In this document: one piece after another, positions 36,863 through 48,927 of the stretch | Layout of the letters: each line of letters begins with the position of its first letter | How positions within the stretch are numbered: the stretch's first letter is position 1 | Source: Loripinus fragilis | Lineage: Eukaryota; Mollusca; Bivalvia; Lucinida; Lucinidae | Length of the DNA: 64,000 nucleotides | Assembly (NCBI GenBank): GCA_964019695.1 | Contig: OZ026524.1 | Coordinates: 18,531,509-18,595,508 of the forward strand | Direction: 5' to 3' | Position numbers and translations under genes: made by a program | Notes under the pieces: model-generated | Database searches by the model: none | Told to the model about the DNA's origin: nothing | The model's input: the letters and a program-made list of their open reading frames with translations, nothing else

Positions 36863-36993
36863 CTGGGAGTCGGATACCATGCCGAAGTAAAAGACTGAAT
36901 GAGCCAAGCATATGTAAGCACACTGATGTACACGTGTCACATTGTATAAGTGTGCATGTTGGCTGGTATTCAAAGGGTAACAACCACGGTACA
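36863..36993 (-). CDS. Exon 7: N-terminal half of a WSC-like cysteine domain
   Basis: The 131-nt exon lies between TTTTCAG and CCCAG/GTAAGT, phase 1-0. It encodes V-YRGCY-PLNTSQH, then VHQCAYICLAHSVFYFGM and VSDSQ. Y-x-G-C-Y near the start, C-x-x-x-C in the middle and Y-F-G near the end match the first half of WSC domains, which are extracellular carbohydrate-binding or sensing modules. The usual C-x-C-G second half was not found before exon 8, although the phases allow 7 to join 8 directly. Decayed copies of the exon end occur at 34,431-34,480 and 35,294-35,330. Confidence 0.72.
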
Positions 36994-37254
36994 CTGAAAA
37001 GATACAAATCATAGCAAATAAACAGGTAACGCATCAGATATTGCTACTTATTACCAAACCCTTAAGTCATTTTTTTCACATGCATACATAGATTTTGTTC
37101 GTGCCCCAGTCAAAATCTTTACAGTAATGTCCTGATGTTTCCTGGGTTGCATTGATGTATGTACTAATACAACTTTTACATCATCTGTAAATGGTAGACA
37201 GTCCTCCATTATAAATTATAATGATACGGACTGAAATTATCAGATCTGATTTAT

Positions 37255-38795
37255 ATTATAATTTAATGCAAAACTAATTGTGGTATGCAGTATGTTGGAC
37301 AAACTGATAATTCCCGTAAGACTGGGCTCCGTGCGCACTTTTGTAAAATGAAAAAGCCTAAACAATTTGACACTTGTCTTTCTCACAATTTCAAAGATAA
37401 TGGTAATTCACCAAGTAAAGTTTTAATTCAACCTGTTTAAATTTTTTATAGGATCCAAACACATTATCTAGATTAAAAAATAAAACAAAATCGAAACTGA
37501 ACTAAAATGGATAAAATGTTTGCAAACACCTTTTCCTTTAGGTTGTAGTGATAATATAAACCACATATGCAATACTTCTAAAATGCCCGATTTTGCTGTT
37601 TTGTTTTCTTTTTTGGAATGTAAGAAACGTAAAATTAGATCTCATGATAAAAGAAAAAAACAACACTATTGTGCGCAAAATTTGTATTGAAAAACGCATA
37701 AATATGTCTCTCAAAGATCTCTCTATTGATTTAAATAATCATGGTCGTCATGGTTTACTTTCATTTTTAAGTTTTAATTTCTATTTCAGTTTTACATAAT
37801 TTAGAGTTAGAGACGTATACACTTTACAATATAGCTAACAAACTATATAAAGCAGCTCTTCTTACTAGGTATTATGTTCAACATTTCCGTGGTCCTTATG
37901 TCGATTCTGAGGTCAACCATAAACGAAATTTTGTCAAAATTCCATTCATCAACAAAGGTTACTAATTTGTTAAGTATATTTGTGGTTAAATCGGTGATTT
38001 CCTCTGTCCCTATTTACTTTAATAATTCAGAAACTCTGATCACTTGCTATAAATATAACAAACCTATTGATATGAAGATAGATTTCAATACTTCAGACTC
38101 CTGCGATTGTCAAATTTCTACTTACATCGTATTTATGTCCCCCACAGGGCATGCGAGTAGATGTAATCTTAATGCCATTCCAGATGATAGATTTCGCAAT
38201 ATTATTTCTAAAGGCCCTAAATATAAATTTCCCTCTTATACTGATTTCCCTAAAATTTCGTAGAGTAATTGCTGCTTCAGATCATTAAATGACTTTAGTA
38301 ATCGTTGGTGTAATCAAAAAAGTTGAACTTGATGCCTTGAAGGAATGGAAAATTAACATTTTTTAAATTATGATACTCGTAATACTATTTGATTTTACTT
38401 TCGTAATACTCTTCTTTTACCCCCAACCTAATCTTCTTTTCATCATCCTAAAAGTGGTATCCAGAATTTTCATACGAAGTATGTTTTGATTCCACAGATA
38501 AGGCTGCAAACAATTTTGTAGTTGTTTGATGTATTATATTTTTACCCTTAAACGAGAGTTTGTTGACACTAATTCATATAAACAACAGACTTCCCAGAGT
38601 GAAAAAGTTGTTGTTGATGGGCATGGTAAAGAAAACAAAGACAAGGTTTCTACGTTGTACTGGTTACCTTAACTCATAGAAAACCCTAAAAAGCAAGATT
38701 GATTGGTAATTCTTTTTCTTGTACGACAACATAACTTTCAAAATTGTTAACCTCATGTCTTACAGCTGTCAAAACATGTTAATACTGCGCTTCCA
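37255..38795 (+). mobile_element. Penelope-like element fragment, GIY-YIG upstream of RT
   Basis: A broken frame reads NCGMQYVGQT, then KTGLRAHF: a GIY-YIG endonuclease start. It is followed by TPFPLG-like residues, HGRHGLLSF, LYNIANKLYKAALLTRYY, YKYNKPI, PTGHASRCNLNAIPDDR, RNIISKGPKYKFPS, and RNRWC-like sequence. Then comes VVVDGHGKE and VSTLYWLP with LSKLLTSCLTAV in a nearby frame, the start of the RT core. GIY-YIG lies before RT, the permuted order described for Naiad-type Penelope elements. Stops and frameshifts are frequent. It is cut at about 38,797 by an R1 fragment, losing the catalytic RT core. Confidence 0.75.
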
Positions 38796-38935
38796 GGCTT
38801 AAAGTGACCGCCTCTTGACTGTCGTTTGTGATGTCTTATTGTGAGTTTGTTACTTTCTCATTGGTATACTGGGTCAGGCGTGGTCCTTGATTGTATCAAT
38901 ACCTGGTCTTTGCCCTCTATTTTACTTTGATACCA
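38796..38935 (+). repeat. R1 fragment truncating the Penelope element
   Basis: This is the R1 3' block ('ctcttgactgtcgtttgtg', 'tgggtcaggcgtggtccttg', 'ctggtctttgccctc'). Confidence 0.75.
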
Positions 38936-39039
38936 AAATTACAAGTTGGACTTAAATCTCTCTTGCGCAAAGGACTGTCGGAACCTGAGTTCTATGGTGT
39001 CTAAGTGCATAAAATGAAAAAGACTGTTGGCTCTAATAA

Positions 39040-39745
39040 TTTGTCAAACTGTTTAAAATTTCTCATTATAAAAAGATCGGCTATAACATAAATGTATTGC
39101 AAAGGACTGCATGTTTGGTGGTCAACGTAAGCACGGTTGGCAAATTTGCTTTCCTCTTAAAATACACGCCCGTGGGTTGGACTTCAGACTCTGTGAATTA
39201 CAGCTTATTTATGTATGAGATGGTTGGGGCCTGATACTTGGCTGTTTGTCAGGCCCAGATGGGTTTACCTGTTTGATTTCTCTTGCTCCAGTATTCAGTT
39301 TTATGTATTGTTGAGTCCTCGTCATTGCTTTATCTCCTTTATCCTCCTGATTTATATGTTCTATGAAATGATGCAATGATAAATTTTGGGTCTTTCATGC
39401 AAACCAAACATCTATGTTTCTTGATTCACATCTAAACTAAGGGTGAGGTTTGCACTGCGAAACTAGTTTAAACCCTCCATTAAAATAGTTTGTACTGACC
39501 TTTCCAACGCGGTGCTTCTTTTGTGAATCAGTTTTGTTATTTATGTTTCGTGTTTGTCATGCTTTCTTGCCTTTCATGCCTTTTAATTGTAGCCTCGTGG
39601 TCACCTGCTGGGAAAGGTCTGACCTTTTGGCTCTCTTGTGTGTATTGTTTTATTGTCAACTTCAAATGTGGTGTCCTTTGTCAGGTGCGATGCTTGATAG
39701 TATCGACTCCTGATCGTTGCCTCCTTTTATACTTTGAACCAATAC
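39040..39745 (+). repeat. R1 dispersed repeat, near full length
   Basis: It aligns over about 700 bp with 13,700-14,395, but its 3' part is more diverged. No coding sequence is present. Confidence 0.8.
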
Positions 39746-42010
39746 AAAGCAAATGATAAATTGTTCTGCTTAAGGACACAGCACAATGACGCTAAAACCA
39801 TCTCAATTCAATCATCATTCCCCTCTATCTTAAATTGAACACTCTTTCACTGAACAAAAGTGTTATCAATATTCAATACGACTAGTCCCCAAGATATTAA
39901 CGTGAATTCAAGTGAGTACGACATATAAATTCGAGGGGCAAACGTAAATTTCGTAGCATGGCATCATAACTCCATTACGTGTATATAAAATGCTTTCAAA
40001 GAATACATTTTTGGAAACAAACTAGAATTCACTAGTACTTGATGGTTTGATTTATGTTGAATAATATTTGGCGTGCACGTGCAGTGCATGTTCAAAATGA
40101 GTAAAGGTTTATACTCTGGCTGAAATTTGAAGCAAAAAGTTTGAAAAAAAATGAAAAAAAAATGAAAAAAAAATGGGAAAATAGTTCCGATCACGAAACG
40201 ATAAATTTACAATTTGGTGCCTACGTATATTTTATTAAAACATGTTTTGTGGTCACTGCTTACATGACTTACACTTTAACATTCGCAAAGTATCAACTAG
40301 TATCGAAATGGTAAACTTTAAAAAAATGGACTTCTTTCATTTGTCTTTATACTTGAAGTATAAATTGTGTCACTACAGGAGCACGGAAAATGCATATTTT
40401 GTCGAAGGCATAAGAATAACATCACAAAATTGAGTGATTTCTACTCTCAATGTATTTTATGTCACTGTTCTCATTTGAAAAGAACCAGAATGGCAACTCA
40501 TAGCTAAGCTAAATTTACTCCCCAGGGGAATATTTTATTCCTTTTGTTCTCACTTACAAAATTTATTTGGCTTCAATAAAACAAATTAAAGTATGCTTTA
40601 AAAAAAAAAACCATCGCAAGGCATATATAAACTACTGTCATGTACATATATATAAACTACTGTCATGTACATATCTTCAAAATATGTGCAATGTGACATT
40701 TTAGTCGTTAAAATAAGCACATTGCTTTGCTTTTTGAACGGTTTAGGTATTGCTGTCCCAATAATTAGCACATGTAAATGTAATTAGAAAGACCTAACTC
40801 ATTCTCAATTATACAATTACTGTACCACATTATGGCCTACCAAATGGTACAAAATTATCACATTTCATGAAATACTGTTAATGGTCTGCATACTTTTCAA
40901 AAGGTATAAAGTTATATTTTCCATTTGCCCTTTCCAGTATACAAACAGCACATGTGTTCACAATAATAGTTTTGTGTCTGTATTTTCACAATCTCTTGAA
41001 ATTCGCATCAAACATGGAGGAAGGATAGTTCGTTAACATGATATCAAATATGATAGGATTTGTAAACCGGTAACTGAGATAAATGATAATGCTACTTATT
41101 TTCCAAAGCCCCTCGTAAATGTTACAATAGTAAACGTTTAAATTGATCTTCCTTTACAATTCTCAGATTTTGAACTACTAGGGCAATAGTTTCAATGGTT
41201 CAAAATGCAAGAAATACATATCTTAATTGTTATAAAATGAAGCAAATATTGAAGTTTGTTTCGCTAGAAATGAAGAGCAGTTAAAGAGTAAATTTAATCA
41301 TTTTGTTCTCTGCTTGGCCTTGGTAAATACTTAGGAAACTTTCTTTTTTTTGTTATTAATTATTTTATTTCAGAAACAACATCATATAACATATATAGGC
41401 ATAACACATTTTACCATACAGAAGTTTTATGTAGTCATACTTTAAAATAATGATAATATGATGCTACAAAATGGGTAAAACATGAGAAAATGCTTTTTAG
41501 TATCTATGCCTATACTCAGTCAGAATCCCTAGTACTGACGATACTTCAGTACTCATTGTATCAGCTGGGTGGATATCCAGACTCTGAAAACGGCTCTACA
41601 TAGGCATTGTTTGCAATGGTACAGAAAACACATTTTGTCACGTTTTGTTAAGCATGATGTATGACTAGATGACTTTCATATATTACCATCCCTTAATATG
41701 TTTTACAAATGGCTTCAGAAACAATTTATGAGAAGAAGGATGGTGTGGGTAGAATAAAGGAAGTAATAAAGGGCATTAGAAAGAACCAAGTGCGTGGCGT
41801 CTAGATAATTGGAAGTTTTGAAAGAGAATACTTATGAAACTTACTGTACTCATAAAGCACTCCTTGTCCATCTTAACTTGTCAATATTTGCCTATATTCT
41901 ATGACATTTAGGCTGGTAGTGGCAAAACGACATGTAGCAAAAACATGTATATACTTGTGTTTTTTTATTGTTATTCTATGACGTCAATATTATTATGGCT
42001 TTTGCCAATG
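39746..42010. repeat. Intron 6 stretch with one short duplication
   Basis: Two copies of 'atataaactactgtcatgta' plus 'catat' lie at 40,624-40,674. Otherwise this is AT-rich sequence with no exon, repeat partner or protein similarity seen. Confidence 0.45.
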
Positions 42011-42192
42011 CAGTAAAAACTGTGTAAAACGGCCATTCTCAAAAAGACCTAAAATTGGTTTTCAATACCAACCATTGCTTAATGCATGTCAATTATTGTA
42101 TTCTGCATTACTTTTGACCTTTAATAAGCTACCGTTTGTCATTAAGATCTTTTATACATTTTTTATTGGCCGTTTTACACAGGTTTTACGCT
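42011..42192. mobile_element. MITE-C copy 2
   Basis: Ends cagtaaaaactgtgtaaaac and the inverse 'ccgttttacacaggtttta' enclose 'ctcaaaaagacctaaaattg', as in the 11.8 and 52.1 kb copies. Confidence 0.8.
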
Positions 42193-42329
42193 ATTGTGCT
42201 TTTGTTGTTTTTGTCCTTAAATTTCTTTCAAAGCGATTAAAATGACCATGGCCCTTTCAGATTTGGTATTTCTGTACGAGGTATTGATTGCTTTCAGTAT
42301 GATCTTATGCTCTTATACATAACAGAGGG

Positions 42330-43015
42330 TCTGGATGAGGTTTCATATGCGTATCCAGACGGGGAGGGGGACAGTAGGCCTGGGCTACCTGAAAAATTCA
42401 CAAATTATATGGGCTTACCTCAGACTCTATGACGGCTCTGACGTAAAGCTTTAATCGGTGGGTTGGTGCCTGATGCTTATCTGTAGCTGGACCCACCGTG
42501 GCTCAACTTGAGGTTTTCTTTAGCTCTGACTATCTGTGAGTCATGAGCCCTTTTCTTTGTTTCATCATGGTGCAGTAATTTGATTAGAGTGTTTTTCCAT
42601 GATGATACATTGCATTAGTTAGATGGCCTCCATGCGAGCTGAACATTTTTTGTACTTCAACAACAGCAGAATCTAGGGCGAAGATTTGGTACCAGTAAAA
42701 TGCATTTAAGCCCCCCGGTGGCTTAGGCTGCTGTCCGTTCTAAGGCGGTGGTTCTGTTGTTGTTGACTTTCTGTTTATTGTTACTCCCATTGTGGGAGTC
42801 TGTGGTTGTTCTGTGTTTTGTTGTACGTTACTTTATGTCCATTTTAGTATTGCAATCATCTTGATGGGGAAGAGAGAGCTGATTGCTTTGCTTGGTTTGT
42901 CTTCCTGGTGTCTCGTGGTGGTTGAGCGGCTCTTCCTCGCGGTGCCACGGGGTTGTCTGCAGTTTGTGATTGTGGTATTTCCTGATCATACTCATTTACT
43001 ATTTTTTATATAGGG
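42330..43015 (+). repeat. R2 dispersed repeat, near full length
   Basis: 'cagactctatgacggctctg', 'tagctggacccaccgtgg', 'agtaaaatgcatttaagc', 'cccattgtgggagtctgtgg' and the end 'ttcctgatcatactcattta' run in the same order as the equivalent R1 blocks, so R1 and R2 are related families. It is non-coding. Confidence 0.75.
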
Positions 43016-43890
43016 AATAATCCATTAGACTTCCCTCCCTCGCTGGACAATCTTGGACACCCTGGCAAATGATGGACCTCCCTGTCACCTTGGAAAACTA
43101 TATAAAACCATTGGATCCCCTCCTGTAAAATGCGTTGAGGACTAGAAAACCCTTGTGAAAGCTTTTTCTGTCAGATGGACCTGGACGCCCCCCCCCCCCC
43201 CCCCCAATAAAAAAAAACTGGGTCCGCACAAGGTTTTATATGGTGAGGGATTAATGACCTCATTTTATAAATATAATAGAGTAGCGAGGAGCGAAAAAAT
43301 ATAATTAGAGAAGTATAAGAGCTATTAAATAAAAGGTAATTCTCTAACAGAAAGACATACTGAATAAGTTTAAAAGGAATATCAAATAAATAAAATATGA
43401 GAACTTTATGCGCATGAGGAGGTAATAATGGAATGGAACAACTATAATGATATAAGATACATTGTATAATAAAAAGGAGTATTGTTTTAACATATTAAGT
43501 TATTAAATGAATAATGGGATTATTTATATTTTGAATAAGTGAACATTTAAAGTGAGTAAACAATTAGCACGATTTTTGATGATAAGTCAATAACAGACCT
43601 TACCATCAATACTAAATTATGATTAAAAAAACATGTTTATAAAATATAATTATATATATTGATAAGTCTAGACACAATTTAAAGACAGGTCTCCCATTTA
43701 AATCGGATTTAATGCGTCTAATTACATCATGATAAGGAAAAATTTGATGGTGAAGACAATAGCTATTTTGAAATAACAACAGTACAAAGTCAGGATCCCG
43801 ATAAAATGCAGCATCGTGTAATAGGGATAGTAGAGCAAAAATATTTAGCGTACAATTGCGATGTTTTCTTATCCATCAGTTGAAATCTGT
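43016..43890. other. Intron 6 stretch with a poly-C tract
   Basis: 43,189-43,206 is an 18-base C run beside 'aaactgggtccgcacaag'. The rest is very AT-rich with nothing recognised. Confidence 0.45.
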
Positions 43891-44030
43891 TCTAAGTTCT
43901 CAAAAGAACCGTCTCATCGAAACAGTTCTTTTGAGAACCAACGACATACGTTTTGGTTGAGAAATAAGAAAATTAATTTTCGATTGCACACTCTTATCTG
44001 GGGGCCTGTCATGCTGCATTTTATGAGAGG
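43891..44030 (+). repeat. Hairpin family H1, copy 4
   Basis: The stem is tctcaaaagaaccgtctcat ... acagttcttttgaga. The flanks 'gacatacgttttggttgaga' and 'cactcttatctgggggcctg' match copy 2. Confidence 0.8.
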
Positions 44031-44289
44031 CTGCACTGTGTGCTTTGATTAGAACAAACCTTCAGGAACGAGGCACCAAAATTATTCAGAAAATTTTAGC
44101 TATAATCCCTTAAAATGCAAAATAGACAATTCAATACGTATTGTATAAATATGTATGGTAAAATCTCTCAGAGCCAAAGAGCATAATTAAGATATTGTGT
44201 TAATGTCTGGCGACAACTTTACTCCTTAATGCGCCGATCGCAACACAAGTCGTCTGCTTTTCTAGTCTGTTGAAATGTTTAAGACGCCT

Positions 44290-44885
44290 CTATGGCAAAC
44301 AGTGTGGACCCAGATCAGACTGCTCCTGTAGGAGCAGTCTGTTCGTTCTGGGTCCACGCTGTTGCTTCTATACTTAATTTGCCAGTAATTTTGGACAATC
44401 ATTTGTAGCAGACGACTTCAGCCGACAACATTTCCAGATGCATTTTTTCTTGGCGATTAAAGGGTTAATAATCAACCTTAGTCTAGTATCTGAGTGTGCT
44501 TTGGCTGTTTAATCTGCTCATGAAGGTAGATGAACAAATACATTCTTTAACTCGCGCAGGTGAGCGTGCAATATGAAATATTAGCTGAAACGCACCTTAA
44601 TAGATCTTTAGAGCACCAACTTACAACAAAAATCGTCTTCAAGTGTCGCCTGTTGAACTGTTCTGAAGCCTCTTCACCGAACAGTGTAGATCCACAAGGA
44701 GCAGTCTGATCTGGATCCACACTGTTTGTCTAGGATGTCCATTCTCGTTGAGATTACTGCTTCGCTCAGAAACTGAACAAGCACATCCTTAGTTACAGCC
44801 ATTACACCTATGTCTCAAGCAGACCCGTTCTAATTACGTATTCATGAGGTGCTGCCTTTACAGTGACACAATAGCTTTATACCAC
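44290..44885. mobile_element. Hairpin-bearing repeat, second copy
   Basis: 44,299-44,362 repeats the long stem (cagtgtggacccagatcaga ...), and 44,681-44,726 is a half-deleted stem. 44,440-44,880 aligns with 36,300-36,815, with the same 'tattcatgaggtgctgcctt' end. Confidence 0.7.
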
Positions 44886-45077
44886 CCTCACCAACTTTAG
44901 CATGAAATATCTCATGATGTGCAAGGTCTACACTGATGTAGGTGGTATAAAATACTTATACCATGTTTGTCCACCTATACGTAAGATAATCCACTCGCTA
45001 AAGCTCGTGGATTATCTCCACGTACATGCGGACAACCCAGGGTATAACTATTACTTATAATGCAAAAGGCTACATAC

Positions 45078-45229
45078 CTGCATCTTGTAATGCCGTGAAA
45101 TCATTTCTAAATTCTGTGTTGACCAGGAACTGTTGTCCTTTAAATTGACCAGGTTGAGTAGACTGATAGTAGGACAATAGGGAGAAATTTCCTGGCTCCA
45201 TCAAAGATTCAATGACAATGTCAGTTTCA
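45078..45229 (-). CDS. Exon 6: end of the unnamed domain
   Basis: The 152-nt exon begins after TTTTGAACAG in phase 2 and ends GATGCAG/GTATGT in phase 1. It encodes ETDIVIESLMEPGNFSLL, then a Gln/Ser-rich stretch with GQQFLVNTEFRND and an ALQDA end. GQQFLVNTEFR resembles RQFVNTGENFR in exon 4, so the two may be homologous subdomains. The final G joins TG of exon 7 to give Val. A decayed partial copy of this exon sits just upstream at 45,450-45,572. Confidence 0.82.
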
Positions 45230-45449
45230 CTGTTCAAAAGGAAAATAATCCTTCAAATAAAAGCTCAATCGGTTGTAATTACGTTTGTTTATTATTGTAC
45301 CCTGTGTTATTTACTAATATAAACCTGATGATTGAAACAAATCTTGAATATTGAGTTGAGAGAATGATATAGTTGGGAATAAATAATGTAATCATCTAAT
45401 AAATTGGTAGCACGCCCCGTGGTGAATGTTCTAAATTATGTGGCTATCA

Positions 45450-45572
45450 AATTGTCTAGGTTGGAATTGAGTAGACTGATAATAGGACAAAGGGAAGACA
45501 TTTCCTGGCTCCATCTCAGATTAAACGACACTGTCAGGGCAAGAGTTTCTGTTCTCAACGAAAATGCTCCTA
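45450..45572 (-). pseudogene. Decayed partial duplicate of exon 6
   Basis: It matches the acceptor and 5' two-thirds of exon 6 (GGAGCCAGGAAAT, TATCAGTCTACTCAA, GAGAACAG acceptor). A TAA falls in the old frame and the donor half is absent. It sits about 220 bp upstream of the true exon, in the preceding intron. Confidence 0.75.
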
Positions 45573-45659
45573 ATTAATGAATACATTCATCGGATTTAAT
45601 CTACACATAAAAATAACATTTCATAATTTTGAATATATTAACAAAGGAGCCACCAAACA

Positions 45660-45985
45660 CGTTTTATGCGCCACCTTAATATTGCAGCTAATACCAGTGC
45701 CAGTGGCTTGGGTGCTGTGCGTTCTACGGCCGTTGTTCTGTTTTATTGATTCACTGTTTATGGTTTTGATTACATTCATTTTTTTTGACCTTTGTTTTTC
45801 TCTGCTGTACTTAGTGTACTTTCTATTTGTCCACCATCTAGTAATTAAAAGAAAGCTTGGTTTTCAATTTCATATTTTGCATGGGCTCTAGTGACTCCTA
45901 GTGTTGGTTTGGTTTTTCCTCGCGGATGCGTGGCAATATTGAATAGTATTTGATCGTGGTATATTTTGATCATACTCTCTTATCC
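45660..45985 (+). repeat. R2-like repeat, diverged
   Basis: 'cagtggcttgggtgctgtgc', 'gttgttctgttttattg' and 'ttgatcatactctctta' follow the R2 order. The 104-residue open frame is a by-product. Confidence 0.55.
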
Positions 45986-46292
45986 GCTAATCCAGTTTTG
46001 AATGCATTGAATGTATGTATCAGACAAAATATGCGGACGACATGTTCCAGAGAAAAAAAACATGGGAGGATTAGGTTTAAAAGATATTTTTGAAGTTTGT
46101 CAATTTAAAAATATACATGAAACATGAAAGACACGAAAACATCATTTGCGCTTGCATATTTGCTTGATTTGACCTATGAAACGGGTTCTATTGATTGCAC
46201 ATGTAGACTATACCCGTTCGACAGTTATTGATATGAATACTTCGGCTCTGCCTGTCAAATTTAAACAATCTTACTGAACAAGTTACATGTAC

Positions 46293-46429
46293 CCATCTAT
46301 TCTTGCCATGGCGTTAGGTGGCTGCTGTAACTTCACGAGGACGTTTCCCATGTTATCATCAATTGAGTCCGGAGGAAATTCATACGTCATCACCTCCCAG
46401 CCGGCTTTGTTGAAGAAAACCAATGATAC
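46293..46429 (-). CDS. Exon 5: middle of the unnamed domain
   Basis: The exon starts at TTCCAAG/GTATCA in phase 0 and ends GATGG/GTACAT in phase 2, with 137 nt. It encodes VSLVFFNKAGWEVMTYEF, then a D-rich turn, then VLVKLQQPPNAMARIDG. Read through from exon 4, the sequence is DVQK-VSLVFFNKAG-WEV: a short beta strand, a turn and another strand, which suggests one continuous beta domain split by introns. The two-base remainder GG is completed by T from exon 6 to give Gly. Confidence 0.8.
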
Positions 46430-47040
46430 CTTGGAAAATAAAACAATTATCGAATAAATTGTCATTTTTATAGGAACCAAATATGTTTTTTCAAGGGTTG
46501 ACAATCGCTAGGTCCTGTGGGAGATGTCAAACACGGGGGAAAATCCCGAAGTGTTTACTACCTTATGAGGGATATGACAAACGTTAATACATTGAAAAAA
46601 AAACAACAATGTTTGGTCGTTGTAGCATACATGCGACGATACATTCACCTAGATTTACAAATAAAATTATGAAACTATATTCTGTCGAAGTTCCAGTCAA
46701 TAGATGGTTTGATCTCTCGGTTATTGAAATGGTAATTAGCTAGATCCGTGTCTGGGTCCCATTAGTATGTGGTCTAAGTGCTGGTTAACCTCTTGGTATA
46801 AGCTTGATCAGGGAAAATGTTTGGTGAGGTCGCAACCGGACCATAGCTATTGACTGGAACGTTAAACTACAAAATATAAATGTACACAGTTTCCATATAT
46901 ATTCCTGTTCCAGGGCCAAGGCAGATATAAGAGCGATAAATGGATCAGGCCCTGAGGTTTTAAAACTTGAGTACAGTCTGAGCTCAATGCTATGAGTGGC
47001 TGCTTGTGGACACGTGTCTGCAAGCAGCCAATTATTATCC
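46430..47040. other. Intron 4 stretch, nothing recognised
   Basis: No exon or repeat partner was seen between exon 5 and the tandem array. Confidence 0.35.
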
Positions 47041-48030
47041 CCACGCTTTTTTAACAAAGTGAAGGGGATATTGTAATCGCCTCTGTCTGTTTGTCCCGTC
47101 CGTCCGTCTGTCCGTTATATTATCTCATCTTAAACAATTGGACGAAATTTAACAAAATTTGGTGTGTGAGTTACTGACATGAATAGGGCATGCAACGTCA
47201 AACTTTTTTTGGCCCCGTCCCCTTGGGCCCTGGGGAAGGGTCAAACATAATTCAATTGCAATTACAAAGTCAATTTCAAAGATTTTTATTCCAAACTTTG
47301 TGTGTGTTGTCACAAATGAAAGATACAAAACATATCAGACGGGATTTTCATTCTGTCCCCTGGGACATGCCCCAGGGGTGGGACCTTGGGGTGCTGGGGG
47401 TGCCCTGGGGGTCAATTGTTTTCCAAACATGATCATGTGGTATATCTAATCAACGGGGATTACGAGCAGAACAGAATGCAAGTAAAAAAAATTATCCTAG
47501 GGTCAAACTGGTGACCTTGGGGCGAGGTCAAAAGGTCAAGTATCATTAAATTTCGGTTACCATGTCAATTCTAAAAAAATTATACCAAATTTTGAGTGTG
47601 TTCGCACAAATGAAAGATACAAAACATATCAGACGGGATTCTTATTCTGTCGCCTGGGTCATGCCCCAGGGGTGGGACTTTGGGACACTAGGGGCACACA
47701 GGGGGTCAAACAATTTTTTTCAAACATGGTCATGTAGCATATCAAATCGACGGGGATGACAAGCAGAACAAAATGCAAGTAACAATTTATCCTAGGGTCA
47801 AACTGGTGACTGGTCAAAGGGTCAAATATCATTTCCATGTCAACTTCAAAGATTTTTATACCAAACTTTGTGTATGTTCTCATAAATAAAAGATAGAAAA
47901 CATATTCAACAGAATTTTCATTCTGTTGCCAAGGTCATGCCCAAGGATGGACTGTGGGGTGCTGGGGGAGTCAAAATTTTTAGCGAGGGGATATGCGATG
48001 ACACCTCATCGACTGCGTGCTCTAGTTGCG
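47041..48030. repeat. Tandem repeat, three units of about 275-295 bp, with GTCC run at its start
   Basis: It begins 'gaaggggatattgtaatcgc' then (GTCC/GTCT)n. Units carry 'atgaaagatacaaaacatat', 'catgccccaggggtggga' and 'gaacagaatgcaagt' near 47,320, 47,610 and 47,890. It ends 'gcgatgacacctcatcgact'. The layout (short GTCYGTCC run plus coding-like tandem units) mirrors the 15.4-17.1 kb array in the opposite order. Confidence 0.85.
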
Positions 48031-48098
48031 CTTTATTTTGAGTTTGAGAATAAGATCAAGTTGTATAACCTTGAAGCCTGTTATCGTTGTTAACTATA

Positions 48099-48927
48099 CT
48101 GAAGGACTTTAGAAACGCACCACCTGCTAAAAGGTTAATTTATTGTCAAAATGTAATATTTTGATTATGTGAAAAACAAAATTGACAAGTCCCTTCATTT
48201 AGCTTGCATTCAATAAGAAAATCGAAACGCTGTGGCTTATGGTTGCCGTGACGTCGCGATTATTCTGAGACATCCCAAATTTAAAAAGTCACAGAGTATC
48301 AATACCTCCATATTGAGCGCGAAAAAGTTTTCGAACCGATATTTGTTCTTGAATGCACAAGGAAAGACAAAATCAAATCCTGAAGTTTTAGGCCTCTGGG
48401 AACGTCCATTTCGTCTAGGTGACGTCATTATTGTTTTTGACGCAATTGGCTGTTTATATCCTAATGATCAGGAATAATCAAAATGTTTTAGTGCAAAAAG
48501 ATACTCCGCAACCCGATGCATAGAAGACAAAAGTATCGCGACATGCGTGAACGTCATCCGCCTGTTATTGCTTTTTGAAAAATTAAGACTGACGTTAGCA
48601 AAGAAACGCTGCGACTGGAACTGTAATTAAACGGTTATTTCCGATTATTTCCGAAACTTTACTTGTTTTTCGGTTGGTTACGACATCTGGCTACCAGCTC
48701 AAGGTGTTTGCTCTTAAATTGAGCTAATCTCACAGTTGTCAGACGACAATTGTTGAAAAACACTTACGTCATTGTTACGTCAGAATGAACCGCATGAGCA
48801 AATCAAAACTATGGCAAATCATGGTCCATTGTGAAAGCGGATGAAGAGTGATGAAGAAAACATCCTCAAATCAACCATGTGGAAGAGACAGTGAATATAT
48901 AACTGGTGCGTTTCTAAAGTCCTTCAG
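48099..48927. mobile_element. TA-flanked 0.83-kb element with 25-bp perfect inverted ends
   Basis: CTGAAGGACTTTAGAAACGC (continuing ACC) is perfectly inverted at 48,903-48,927, and TA lies directly outside each end (48,097-48,098 and 48,928-48,929). These ends and the TA target fit a Tc1/mariner-type element. The inside has no transposase similarity; its 81-residue open frame is unrecognised. It is therefore non-autonomous. Confidence 0.85.

Noticed and set aside
45577..45891. 104-codon hydrophobic open frame
   Set aside because: It lies in a diverged R2 repeat; the apparent membrane character comes from T-rich sequence.
48232..48477. 81-codon open frame
   Set aside because: It lies inside the TA-flanked element, has no similarity to a transposase and no splice context.
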